Below, piece by piece: positions 1 through 6,270 of a DNA stretch of 6,666 nucleotides. Made by a program: the position numbers and the translations under genes. The stretch is from positions 379,765-386,430 of the forward strand of contig NZ_CP100376.1 of assembly GCF_030515985.1 (NCBI RefSeq). The letters run 5' to 3'. This DNA comes from Corynebacterium accolens (GTDB lineage Bacteria > Actinomycetota > Actinomycetes > Mycobacteriales > Mycobacteriaceae). The notes under the pieces were generated by a model. It saw nothing but the letters and a program-made list of their open reading frames with translations, was not told the origin of the DNA and ran no database searches. Positions within the stretch are counted from its first letter, which is position 1; each line of letters opens with the position of its first letter.

Positions 1-1091
1 GCCGCACGGAGGATATGACGCGCCAATTTGATGAGCGCAATGACAAGCTCTTCCGCTCCTCTGCACTGGCGCAATTCCTCTCCGGCATCATGATGCCCAT
101 CATGCAGTTCGTGTCCTACCTGTCTTATGTGGCCATCGCTGTGCTTGGCGGCCTGCGCGTGGCCAACGGGCAGATGACCCTGGGCCAGGCCACCGCCTTT
201 ATCCAGTACTCCCGCGAATTTAACCAGCCGCTGGGCCAATTGGGCGGCATGATGCAACAGGTGCAATCCGGCGTGGCCTCTGCGGAGCGCGTCTTCGAAT
301 TCCTCGATGCGGAAGAGCAATCGCTGGAGGCTACCAGCGATGAGCTAGTAGGCCGCGCCCGCGGCCGCGTAGAGTTTCAGGACGTTGGCTTTTCCTATTC
401 GCCGGAGAAGGAACTTATTACCGGGCTCAACCTACGCGTGGAGCCGGGGCAAACCGCGGCGATCGTGGGGCCCACCGGCGCGGGCAAGACCACCATGGTC
501 AACCTGCTCATGCGCTTTTATGACATCGATTCAGGCCGCATTCTTATCGATGGCCACGAAACCGCCCACATGCCCCGCACCGCCCTGCGCTCCCAGGTGG
601 GCATGGTGCTACAAGATGCCGTCCTCTTTGAGGGCACCATCATGGACAATATCCGCTACGGCCGGCTCGATGCCACGGACGATGAGGTTATCGCCGCGGC
701 CAAGGCCACCTACGTCGATCGCTTCGTGCACTCCCTACCGGAGGGCTATGACACCGTTATCGACCAAGATGGCGGCGCCATCTCCGCCGGTGAGCGCCAG
801 TTGATTACCATTGCTCGCGCCTTTTTGGCCCAGCCTGCGCTGCTCATCTTGGATGAGGCGACCTCGTCCGTGGATACCCGCACCGAGGTGCTTGTCCAGG
901 AGGCCATGAATGCCCTGCGCGCCGAGCGCACCTCCTTCGTCATCGCCCACCGCCTATCCACCATCCGGGATGCTGATCTGATCTTGGTGATGGAAAACGG
1001 GGGCATCGTCGAGCAAGGTTCGCACGAAGAACTGCTGCGCGCCCAAGGCGCTTATTGGCGCCTGCACCAATCGCAGTTCAACGAGGCTTAA
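1..1091 (+). CDS. ABC exporter subunit, fused permease and ATPase (5'-truncated)
   Basis: This is the C-terminal part of a type I ABC exporter half-transporter that uses ATP to move lipids, drugs or peptides across the inner membrane. The reading frame is open to the left edge, so the ATG at 15 is an internal methionine. Family members are about 580-630 residues and roughly 360 remain here. Counting from the ATG at 15, residues 19-90 are the last membrane helices and the linker. The ATPase domain then shows Walker [10 protein letters not shown] (152-160), Q-loop Gln200, signature ISAGERQ (256-262), Walker B with catalytic Glu (LLILDEA, 277-283), D-loop SSVD and H-loop His312. The signature reads SAGE instead of SGGQ, which I know from actinobacterial exporters of this type, so it is not evidence of inactivity. 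All ATPase motifs are intact. Such proteins often pair with a half-transporter encoded next door, which would lie left of this window. Substrate unknown. The gene ends 20 bases from a convergent gene and no terminator is visible. Confidence 0.93.
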   Translation, partial: RTEDMTRQFDERNDKLFRSSALAQFLSGIMMPIMQFVSYLSYVAIAVLGGLRVANGQMTLGQATAFIQYSREFNQPLGQLGGMMQQVQSGVASAERVFEFLDAEEQSLEATSDELVGRARGRVEFQDVGFSYSPEKELITGLNLRVEPGQTAAIVGPTGAGKTTMVNLLMRFYDIDSGRILIDGHETAHMPRTALRSQVGMVLQDAVLFEGTIMDNIRYGRLDATDDEVIAAAKATYVDRFVHSLPEGYDTVIDQDGGAISAGERQLITIARAFLAQPALLILDEATSSVDTRTEVLVQEAMNALRAERTSFVIAHRLSTIRDADLILVMENGGIVEQGSHEELLRAQGAYWRLHQSQFNEA

Positions 1092-1111
1092 GGGAAGGAG
1101 CCGCTGCGTGG

Positions 1112-1741
1112 TTACTGCACGTTGAGCTGGACCTGCGGGGCGTGCAAATTAGCGCCCTGCAGGTTGACCAGCTCCATGGTGACATCTTGCAGCGAAATGT
1201 GCTCCATCAAAACGTTCGGGATAGGAGCATCGGGCACCACGTGCGGGTCAGGAACGCCCAATTGATCAAGCACCGCGTTGAGATCGCCGTTGGATAGATC
1301 GACGTTTACCGGAATGGTGGGGTGATCCACCACTGCAGGCGTTGTCTGCAGTCCAGTGGTCAGGACGGTGACCGGCCCGTCCGTGACGGTGGTTTCTACA
1401 TCACCAGTGGTTAGCTTGCCTTGCCCCATAGCAGCGGGCAGGGTCAACGCGAGGTTACGCGCCGCCAACTTATCACCTACGAGTTTCAGTGCTCGTTGTT
1501 CACCTTGTGCGGTAGGCACAGTGATGAGCGAGGCGCTTACGTTTCCAGTCAGGGTGACATTATCAGCAGTCACCGTGCTGAGTTCAGATTGCGCTAAGGC
1601 CAAGCCTTCCTGCGCACGGGTTTCCTCAGGTTGGTTCACCGCACACACCGCTGTAAAAGCGCAGAGCACTGCGAGCGCACTACCTTTTACCACACGAGCG
1701 GAGCGACGACGCGGTAGCGAGCTCAGCCTGAATAGCTTCAT
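1112..1741 (-). CDS. Secreted protein of unknown function, third gene of the DUF6230-DUF6114 operon
   Basis: This is a 209-residue protein that I do not recognise as a named family. It starts with an Arg-rich segment (RRRSAR, residues 11-16) and a hydrophobic stretch (about 20-36), followed by a polar region with an AxA-poor TRAQ-E site near 41-45. This looks like a signal peptide or an N-terminal membrane anchor. There is no lipobox: the residue before Cys33 is Val. The mature part is Thr/Val/Leu-rich with alternating hydrophobic residues, suggesting beta structure, and has no Cys. It contains phrases such as TADNVTLTGNVSASL (58-72) and ISLQDVTMELVNLQGANL (182-199), which resemble the rhythm of the DUF6230 protein encoded upstream. 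The ATG overlaps the stop of the DUF6114 gene as ATGA (1738-1741) and has no strong ribosome binding site of its own, which points to translational coupling. A role as a cell-envelope partner of the other two products is inference. Confidence 0.85.
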   Translation of the reverse strand: MKLFRLSSLPRRRSARVVKGSALAVLCAFTAVCAVNQPEETRAQEGLALAQSELSTVTADNVTLTGNVSASLITVPTAQGEQRALKLVGDKLAARNLALTLPAAMGQGKLTTGDVETTVTDGPVTVLTTGLQTTPAVVDHPTIPVNVDLSNGDLNAVLDQLGVPDPHVVPDAPIPNVLMEHISLQDVTMELVNLQGANLHAPQVQLNVQ

Positions 1742-2505
1742 GCTGAAACCGCCAGTTCTTTGGCCTGGGACTTTTTCTTCTTCTTGCGCTTCTTAGGAGA
1801 CTTCTGGCGATCCTGTGGCTGCCAAGCAAATGCGAGCGCACCACCGATAATGCCCAAAAGGCTGCCTATAACGAAGCCACCCAGGTTGGTGGTGGGAAGC
1901 GCGACGATCGCTACCAAGATGGCTAAAACACCCAGGTAAGACGATGTCTCCTGCCTAAACCAAGATCCTAGGCCGAACATGATAAGTGCCGCACCAATAA
2001 GGAGCGTCGAAACGCCAGACACCGTGGAAATCATGACCAAAAGATCTGAAATGCGCACAGTAATATAGGCCGGCGCAGCGATGGCGATGCCGGACAAGAT
2101 AAGCAACAAGCCACCCGCGAACGGACGACGCTTGCGCCAGTGTTTAAACCGCTTCCACCAGCTCTCTTTAGGGGCCACTCTGGTTACGGCTTTGTCATTC
2201 TTGTTATTCGCTGCGGAATCCTGCGGTTCATTAGCACCTTTGACCGCATCCGCTACCGACTGCGATGTGTTCTCTCCATCGCTTTCCGCCGTGGCCGTGG
2301 CTTCAGCACCAGCATCAGCGGTGTCCTCGGCCTTCGTCTCCGCAGCACTAGCGTGATCGGTGCCAACGGCGGCCTCACCAGCGGTATTTCCGGCCGACTC
2401 CTGGGAGGAATCTTGGGCGCTGCGTGCAGCTTCGCCGTTATCGGTATCGGTTTCGGTCACCGCAGGCATGCGCAAAGTCTCATCATCAGAAGACTTAGCA
2501 GCCAT
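1738..2505 (-). CDS. DUF6114-family membrane protein with acidic N-terminal region and poly-lysine tail
   Basis: This 255-residue protein has three parts. Residues 1-110 are Ala/Glu/Asp/Ser/Thr-rich, acidic and probably disordered. Residues 115-128 are strongly basic and aromatic (WWKRFKHWRKRRPF). Residues 129-228 hold about four hydrophobic helices (roughly 129-149, 156-180, 189-205, 208-227) with the DUF6114 pattern RRPF-GGLLLILSG near the start and TNLGGFVIGSLLGIIGGALAF near the end. The last 25 residues carry a lysine cluster (KKRKKKKK, 238-245). The basic stretch before helix 1 and the even helix count place both ends in the cytoplasm by the positive-inside rule. DUF6114 is found next to DUF6230 in Streptomyces and has no established function. 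The gene starts inside the end of the DUF6230 gene (11-base overlap), with a purine-rich site AGAGGGGAA at 2515-2523, and its stop overlaps the next start. The long acidic region is more than the core domain needs. Confidence 0.88.
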   Translation of the reverse strand: MAAKSSDDETLRMPAVTETDTDNGEAARSAQDSSQESAGNTAGEAAVGTDHASAAETKAEDTADAGAEATATAESDGENTSQSVADAVKGANEPQDSAANNKNDKAVTRVAPKESWWKRFKHWRKRRPFAGGLLLILSGIAIAAPAYITVRISDLLVMISTVSGVSTLLIGAALIMFGLGSWFRQETSSYLGVLAILVAIVALPTTNLGGFVIGSLLGIIGGALAFAWQPQDRQKSPKKRKKKKKSQAKELAVSA

Positions 2506-3073
2506 TGTTGTTGCTTCCCCTCTTCACCGTCACATTCACACCAGAGGCAGCGAGCCTTTCTGCTCCCACCGAGGTCGTACGAATATCATCCGCGCTCAGG
2601 GTCACCTTCTGCGCGTACAATCCCCACGAACCTGGATCTGCCTTGTCATTGACCTGGCTGGCGTCGACACCCACGTTGGCGTTCGTCAGATCGAGCTGAC
2701 CCTTAATGTCGGTAGCACCAACCAAGAGGTTTTCTACCTCCACACTGTCATCACCATTCGCACGGAGGGCGAAGGTGGTCTCGCCAATCCCTGGGACATC
2801 AGGAAGATTGGCAGACAGGCACAAGTTGGAAGCCACGGCGTGCTCAAACTTCAAGCGCGCGGCCGGGATGGTTTCCTCTCCCATCTTGTCCCTATCAACG
2901 AAGATCGACAATCCTTCGCCCTCTAGGTGGCTCATGTTCACCTTAAAGAAGGTTCCTGAAAGTGCGATATTAGCGGTCAAGCCACCTTGGGCTACCGCAA
3001 AACCTGTTACACCAAAAGCCGCAAGCCCGGCAGCCAGTGCGGTTGCAAACTTTGGAATACTAATCCTGCCCAT
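2495..3073 (-). CDS. DUF6230-family secreted protein, first gene of the operon
   Basis: This 192-residue exported protein belongs to the actinobacterial DUF6230 family, sometimes labelled 'cholesterol esterase' without biochemical support. I see no Ser-hydrolase motif here. Residues 1-28 form a hydrophobic leader ending ...GVTGFAVAQGG, which could be a cleaved signal peptide or an anchor. The leader is followed by the family phrase LTANIALSGTFFKVNMSHLEGEG (32-54), which lines up by eye with Streptomyces members (ALAASFAVSGQSFKV...). The only two cysteines, Cys85 and the C-terminal Cys192, match the family pattern of one mid-protein Cys and one close to the C-terminus, so an extracytoplasmic disulfide is plausible. 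The rest alternates polar and hydrophobic residues, suggesting beta-sheet. The ATG at 3073 has a good ribosome binding site (AGAAAGG, 3081-3087, seven bases away). The gene is divergent from the oxygenase gene and leads a three-gene operon with overlapping ends. Confidence 0.88.
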   Translation of the reverse strand: MGRISIPKFATALAAGLAAFGVTGFAVAQGGLTANIALSGTFFKVNMSHLEGEGLSIFVDRDKMGEETIPAARLKFEHAVASNLCLSANLPDVPGIGETTFALRANGDDSVEVENLLVGATDIKGQLDLTNANVGVDASQVNDKADPGSWGLYAQKVTLSADDIRTTSVGAERLAASGVNVTVKRGSNNNGC

Positions 3074-3080
3074 GAAGGAA

Positions 3081-3087
3081 CCTTTCT
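3081..3087 (-). promoter_or_regulatory. Ribosome binding site of the DUF6230 gene
   Basis: AGAAAGG on the minus strand lies seven bases before the ATG at 3073 and supports that start. Confidence 0.7.
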
Positions 3088-3095
3088 GTGGAATT

Positions 3096-3137
3096 GAAAA
3101 GGCGGGGTAGCAGCCTGTTTTAGCGGCATCCCCCGTC
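3096..3137 (-). promoter_or_regulatory. Possible leader hairpin with short U-run before the DUF6230 gene
   Basis: In the minus-strand transcript, GACGGGG (3137-3131) can pair with CCCCGCC (3107-3101) with one A-C mismatch, and GCC/GGC can pair inside the 23-base loop. TTTTC follows directly (3100-3096), just upstream of the ribosome binding site. It could be an attenuator or a structure that shields the leader. The mismatch and the short U-run make this a weak call, and pairing is slightly better in a plus-strand RNA (G-U instead of A-C). Confidence 0.25.
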
Positions 3138-3219
3138 TACGGTGAATTTTCAGCCCACTCTTTACCGCGGCCAGAGGTACACAAGCCGACGATGAGTATT
3201 GGACCTACGCAATCCACTG

Positions 3220-3225
3220 ATTAAA
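3220..3225 (-). promoter_or_regulatory. Weak candidate -10 element for the DUF6230 operon
   Basis: TTTAAT on the minus strand differs from TATAAT at one position. No good -35 hexamer lies 16-18 bases upstream. If used, the leader would be about 140 bases and would include the hairpin at 3096-3137. A second TTTAAT occurs at 3281-3286, also without a -35. Confidence 0.2.
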
Positions 3226-3250
3226 TGAGCTTGAACACACGTTAACACTA

Positions 3251-3266
3251 CCTGAGACACGTCACA
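3251..3266 (-). promoter_or_regulatory. GlxR/CRP-like candidate site
   Basis: On the minus strand this 16-mer reads TGTGACGTGTCTCAGG. It matches 9 of 12 fixed positions of the corynebacterial GlxR consensus TGTGANNTANNTCACA: a perfect left half and a degenerate right half. GlxR is the cAMP-responsive global regulator of Corynebacterium. Its position between divergent genes is suitable, but a 9/12 match can occur by chance. Confidence 0.25.
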
Positions 3267-3272
3267 CAAATA

Positions 3273-3398
3273 GGGGTGCAATTAAATACGCCCGCAACAG
3301 TGTAGCCCAGGTCATATGTTTAATGAAGATTATCGCACCCCCTGCCGTTGTCAACTTCCGATCCCCCACTAAACCCGCAGCGCACATCGTTGCACCCC
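3273..3398. repeat. Repeated GCACCCC motif (three copies, one inverted)
   Basis: GGGGTGCAA at 3273-3281 is the exact reverse complement of TTGCACCCC at 3390-3398. A further GCACCCC (followed by C) lies at 3335-3341. Spacing between copies is about 55-60 bases. C/G-tract motifs of the AC4/TG4 kind are described as binding sites of the LuxR-type regulator RamA in C. glutamicum. That link is only a resemblance here. Confidence 0.4.
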
Positions 3399-3419
3399 CA
3401 AATTTGTGCGCCATGTAAT
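3390..3419 (+). promoter_or_regulatory. Candidate upstream promoter of the oxygenase gene
   Basis: TGTAAT at 3414-3419 matches five of six -10 consensus bases. TTGCAC at 3390-3395 sits 18 bases upstream as a modest -35 (TTG matches) and overlaps the last GCACCCC repeat copy. It competes with the extended -10 at 3437-3445 as the oxygenase promoter. Confidence 0.3.
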
Positions 3420-3420
3420 A

Positions 3421-3430
3421 GGTGCGCACC
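3421..3430. promoter_or_regulatory. Perfect 10-base palindrome GGTGCGCACC
   Basis: GGTGCGCACC equals its own reverse complement. It lies directly before the TGTGT dyad at 3435-3450 and just after the candidate TGTAAT -10 element. This placement suits a repressor site, but no specific regulator is recognised. Confidence 0.3.
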
Positions 3431-3434
3431 GGTG

Positions 3435-3450
3435 TGTGTTACGCTACACA
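3435..3450 (+). promoter_or_regulatory. Extended -10 promoter within a TGTGT-N6-ACACA dyad, upstream of the oxygenase gene
   Basis: TGTTACGCT at 3437-3445 fits an extended -10 (TGn followed by TACGCT, of the TAnnnT type common in Corynebacterium), with no good -35. Transcription from it would start near 3451-3453 and give a leader of about 32 bases before the TTG at 3484. The element is flanked by perfect arms TGTGT (3435-3439) and ACACA (3446-3450) with CG at the centre, so a dimeric regulator bound here would block RNA polymerase. Confidence 0.4.
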
Positions 3451-3470
3451 ACCATCAGATTTTATCGACT

Positions 3471-3477
3471 AAGGAGG
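3471..3477 (+). promoter_or_regulatory. Strong ribosome binding site deciding the TTG start
   Basis: AAGGAGG is a full Shine-Dalgarno sequence six bases before TTG at 3484. It fixes the start there and not at the in-frame GTG at 3406, which lies upstream of the likely promoter. Confidence 0.85.
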
Positions 3478-3483
3478 GTCGAA

Positions 3484-4560
3484 TTGTCCAACTCACTGAA
3501 ACCCGAAAATGCACAGGCAAACGAAGAAAATACCCACATTGATTCCTCTCAGTCCGGAGCAGAAGAAGTAAACGCTCAGGACAAGAAGGAAGAAAAGCGC
3601 GAACTGCGCCGCGCTCCTTTGGGCCCGGATTCCCTGTTGTGGAAGTGGGGCTCGGATAACCGCCTGCAGCTGCTGCGCGGTTACACCGGCATTTTGCAGA
3701 ATATGCACCCTGCGATTGGTCAGTCCCTTTTGGACCACTCGAAGTTCTTCGACGAACCTTTCGCCCGTCTGCAGCGCTCTACGCCGCAGATTATTCAGTC
3801 CATCTACGATGATGGGGACATCGGTGAGCGTATCCGCGACTACCACGTCACCATTAAGGGCACGCTGCAAAATGGCGAGCGTTACCACTCCCTGAACCCA
3901 GAGACCTACTACTGGGCACACGCTACCTTCGTCTACCGCGTTATCTACGCCCAAGATCTCTTCGGTACTCCGTTCACCAAGGAAGAGCGCGACCAGATCG
4001 TTCGCGAGGGCGTGACTTGGTGGGACAAGTACGGCATGTCTGAGCGTCCGGTCATTGATAACTACGATGACTTGATCAAGTACATGGATGACATGGCAGA
4101 CACCGTGCTCGAGCGCAACCAGACCGTTGACTTCGCACTGCGCACCGCACGCGTAGAGCCGGTCAAGGCTCCGGAAGGCGTTCCAGAGGCCGTATGGAAG
4201 GTTATCTGGAAGCCCATTATGCGCAGCGCCATCTGGTTGACTGTGGCTACCCTGCCGCAGAAGTACCGCGACATCTTGGATCTGAAGTGGACCAAGCGCG
4301 ACCAAAAGCGCTTCGACCGCATCGCCAAGTCCGTTCGCTTCATCATGGACCACCTCCCAGAGGACAAGCGCTACATGGAGCCTGGTCGTTCCTTGATGAT
4401 CAAGAACGGCATGATTGAGGGCAAGTACAAGGAGCCGAAGAAGATCCAAGGCTACAACGCCGCCCAGGCTAAGGACTCTGCTGCCACCGCGGAATCTACC
4501 GACAAGCCGGATTCCGATGATGCAGTAGCCGCACGCCGTGCTGCCGGCTGCCCGTTCTAA
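3484..4560 (+). CDS. MpaB/DUF2236-family oxygenase
   Basis: This 358-residue cytoplasmic protein starts at TTG behind a strong ribosome binding site. It belongs to the oxygenase MpaB family (DUF2236), which also includes the catalytic domain of the latex-clearing rubber oxygenase. Family signatures seen are LLRGYTGILQNMHPAIG (63-79), the HSKFFDEPFARLQRST block (85-100), DYHVTIKGT (119-127), then SLNPETYYWAHATFVY (136-151). His75, His121 and His146 are candidates for conserved metal/haem-related or structural residues. The known members MpaB and rubber oxygenase oxidatively cleave isoprenoid chains. The substrate of corynebacterial members is not established. Residues 1-45 are polar, acidic and probably disordered, and the C-terminal 35 residues are Ala/Asp-rich, ending in GCPF. 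There is no signal peptide or clear membrane helix, although residues 240-257 are moderately hydrophobic. The gene is divergent from the DUF6230 operon and is followed by a terminator. Confidence 0.88.
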   Translation: MSNSLKPENAQANEENTHIDSSQSGAEEVNAQDKKEEKRELRRAPLGPDSLLWKWGSDNRLQLLRGYTGILQNMHPAIGQSLLDHSKFFDEPFARLQRSTPQIIQSIYDDGDIGERIRDYHVTIKGTLQNGERYHSLNPETYYWAHATFVYRVIYAQDLFGTPFTKEERDQIVREGVTWWDKYGMSERPVIDNYDDLIKYMDDMADTVLERNQTVDFALRTARVEPVKAPEGVPEAVWKVIWKPIMRSAIWLTVATLPQKYRDILDLKWTKRDQKRFDRIAKSVRFIMDHLPEDKRYMEPGRSLMIKNGMIEGKYKEPKKIQGYNAAQAKDSAATAESTDKPDSDDAVAARRAAGCPF

Positions 4561-4580
4561 AACACACCGGCTTCCCAATT

Positions 4581-4612
4581 GTTCGTGAGCTTTTTAGCTC
4601 ACGAACCTTTTC
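4581..4612 (+). terminator. Intrinsic terminator after the oxygenase gene
   Basis: GTTCGTGAGCT (4581-4591) pairs perfectly with AGCTCACGAAC (4596-4606): an 11-base-pair stem with a TTTT loop. CTTTTC follows (4607-4612). The stem begins 20 bases after the oxygenase stop. The U-run is short, so some read-through into the dehydrogenase gene is possible. Confidence 0.8.
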
Positions 4613-4624
4613 ATTGATCTTTCT

Positions 4625-4628
4625 GGAG
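4625..4628 (+). promoter_or_regulatory. Ribosome binding site deciding the gabD2 start
   Basis: GGAG lies ten bases before ATG at 4639 and only one base before the in-frame GTG at 4630. The ATG is therefore the usable start. Confidence 0.65.
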
Positions 4629-4638
4629 CGTGCATTAC

Positions 4639-6225
4639 ATGTCTTTACCACGCCGTCTACAAGAACGGCCCTTGCCACAGCATTTACTGACTGAGCTACA
4701 ACATCTCACCACTAACTACTCCACTGGTTCGCTGGATAAAGGCGAGCACCAAGCGGTCCATTCCCCCCTATTCGAAGAAAAATTAGGATGGGTTGGAGTA
4801 GGTTCCGAAGAAGACGTAGATGAGGCTTTCCGCCGTTCGCGTCAGGCCCAAAAGGCCTGGGCCGACACCGACGTTAAGCAGCGCGTAAAGGTAATGAAGC
4901 GCTTCCACCACCTCGTGGCTAAACACCGCGAGCTGCTGGCGGATTTCATCCAACTGGAAACCGGCAAGGACCGCACGGCCGCTTTTGATGAGGTACTCGA
5001 TGTACTAAATAACGCGCGTTATTACTCAAATAATGCGCCAAAGCTACTGGCCACTCAGAAGCAGCCGGGCGCATTTCCGCTCATCACCAAAACTCACTTG
5101 CAGCGAGTTCCTAAGGGCGTTGTGGGGCAAATCAGCCCGTGGAACTACCCATTAGCATTGGGCATTTCCGATGCCGTTGCGGCACTACTTGCCGGCAATG
5201 GCGTTGTGGCCAAGCCCGACGGATCCACCCCATTTTCTAACCTGATTTCCCTCTACCTCTTGAAGGAAGCAGGACTGCCGAAGGATCTGCTGCAGATCGT
5301 CACCGGCTCCGGCCGAGTTGTCGGCTCCGCCATCTCCGAACGCTGCGATTACCTGATGTTTACCGGTTCCACCAAGACCGGCAAGATTTTGGGCACCACC
5401 GTAGGCGAGCGCCTCGTTGGATACTCCGCAGAACTGGGCGGCAAGAACCCAATGATCATCGCGCCGGATGCGGACATCGACAAGCATATTGACACCATCG
5501 CTACCGCCTGCTTTTCCAATTCAGGCCAGCTGTGCGTGTCGATTGAACGCATCTACGTGCCCGATGCCATCTTCGATCAATTCATTACCGCATTCCGCCG
5601 GGCAACCGAATCCATCAAACTTGGTTCCGGTTTGAACTGGGACTACACGATGGGTTCACTCATCGGCCAAAACCAATTGGATGTGGTGCAGCACTTCGTC
5701 GATGATGCGGTAGAAAAGGGTGCCACCGTTATTACCGGCGGCAAGCCCCGCCCGGATATCGGCCCCTACCACTTTGAGCCCACGGTTCTCACTGATTTGG
5801 GTGAAGGCACCGAGCTTGCAGAGCAAGAGGTCTTTGGCCCCGTGGTGTACGTGCAACGCGTGCGCGATGTTGAAGAGGCCATCGAGCAGGCAAATAAATT
5901 GCCCTACGGCCTGAACTCCTCTGTATTCGGCCAACCCGAAACCGCGCAGGGCATCGCCGAGAAAATCGATGCTGGCAGCGTGACCATCAATGATGGCTAC
6001 GCCTCCACGTGGGCCTCGATTTCCACCCCGCTGGGTGGCGTCAAGGAGTCCGGCGTTGGCCGCCGCCATGGCCACGAGGGGCTGACCAAATATACGGAAG
6101 CGAAGAATATTTCCTCGCAAAGGATCATGCCGATGCGCGGGCCAAGTTGGCTTCCCAATAAGTATTACGGCACCCTGCTGAGCTCCGCGTTGCGCTTAGG
6201 AAAGGCCTTGCGCTTCCTCCCCTAA
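4639..6225 (+). CDS. gabD2: Succinic semialdehyde dehydrogenase, GabD2 type
   Basis: This 528-residue aldehyde dehydrogenase oxidises succinic semialdehyde to succinate with NAD(P)+, feeding GABA or 2-oxoglutarate-derived semialdehyde into the TCA cycle. It acts in the cytoplasm. Numbered from ATG 4639, it shows the oxyanion Asn in PWNYP (N169), the cofactor Lys in VVAKPD (K192), the Rossmann loop FTGSTKTG (241-248), the general base Glu in ELGGKNP (E265), the nucleophile Cys in SGQLCVSIERIYV (C299) and EQEVFGPVVY (395-404). All catalytic residues are present. The SGQLCVSIERIYV form and length fit GabD2 (about 520 residues) better than the shorter classical GabD. The C-terminus carries a 25-residue extension ending in an amphipathic LLSSALRLGKALRF stretch, seen in this subgroup. 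Substrate choice is inferred from family resemblance; other semialdehydes are possible. A terminator sits 33 bases upstream, and no clear promoter lies in the gap. Confidence 0.88.
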   Translation: MSLPRRLQERPLPQHLLTELQHLTTNYSTGSLDKGEHQAVHSPLFEEKLGWVGVGSEEDVDEAFRRSRQAQKAWADTDVKQRVKVMKRFHHLVAKHRELLADFIQLETGKDRTAAFDEVLDVLNNARYYSNNAPKLLATQKQPGAFPLITKTHLQRVPKGVVGQISPWNYPLALGISDAVAALLAGNGVVAKPDGSTPFSNLISLYLLKEAGLPKDLLQIVTGSGRVVGSAISERCDYLMFTGSTKTGKILGTTVGERLVGYSAELGGKNPMIIAPDADIDKHIDTIATACFSNSGQLCVSIERIYVPDAIFDQFITAFRRATESIKLGSGLNWDYTMGSLIGQNQLDVVQHFVDDAVEKGATVITGGKPRPDIGPYHFEPTVLTDLGEGTELAEQEVFGPVVYVQRVRDVEEAIEQANKLPYGLNSSVFGQPETAQGIAEKIDAGSVTINDGYASTWASISTPLGGVKESGVGRRHGHEGLTKYTEAKNISSQRIMPMRGPSWLPNKYYGTLLSSALRLGKALRFLP

Positions 6226-6270
6226 GCACTGCGCAGCATAACCAGCCAGCTTTTAAATCCAGTAATCCAC

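Larger units (their letters stand above)
3074..3483. other. Divergent intergenic control region (410 bases)
   Basis: This gap lies between the minus-strand DUF6230 operon and the plus-strand oxygenase gene. It holds no convincing gene: the short open frames here have no good ribosome binding site or recognisable product. It must contain promoters in both directions, and it carries several symmetric or repeated motifs listed separately (a leader hairpin, a GlxR-like half-conserved site, repeated GCACCCC, a perfect 10-base palindrome, and a dyad over an extended -10). The operon leader is likely long, because no -10-like element is visible close to 3073. Confidence 0.8.

Noticed and set aside
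1046..1063. Stem AGGCGC/GCGCCT near the end of the exporter gene as a terminator
   Set aside because: It lies inside the coding sequence about 30 bases before the stop and has no following T-run.
2140..2652. Plus-strand open frame of 170 codons
   Set aside because: It runs antisense to the DUF6114 and DUF6230 genes, which have family matches and overlapping operon structure. The translation is low-complexity Ser/Arg/Gly without family features.
3091..3140. Part of a TPP riboswitch (minus strand GGGGGATGCC ... GGCTG ... CCCC)
   Set aside because: Only the 5' half looks similar. The CTGAGA box and the downstream CCTGATCTGG-like half are missing, and the gene is not linked to thiamine.
3406..3483. 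GTG at 3406 as the oxygenase start
   Set aside because: It has no ribosome binding site and would place the probable promoter inside the gene. TTG 3484 follows a full Shine-Dalgarno sequence.
3493..4578. Long open frame of 361 codons on the minus strand
   Set aside because: It lies opposite the well-supported oxygenase gene, has no ribosome binding site or recognisable family, and its composition is that of an antisense shadow.
4630..4638. GTG at 4630 as the gabD2 start
   Set aside because: The ribosome binding site GGAG ends only one base before it. The ATG at 4639 has workable spacing.
5656..6120. Minus-strand open frame of 154 codons
   Set aside because: It is opposite the conserved C-terminal half of the dehydrogenase, with no independent support.
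6226..6260. CTGCGCAG palindrome after gabD2 as a terminator
   Set aside because: It is an uninterrupted 8-base palindrome with no loop, and no stem leads into the later TTTT.
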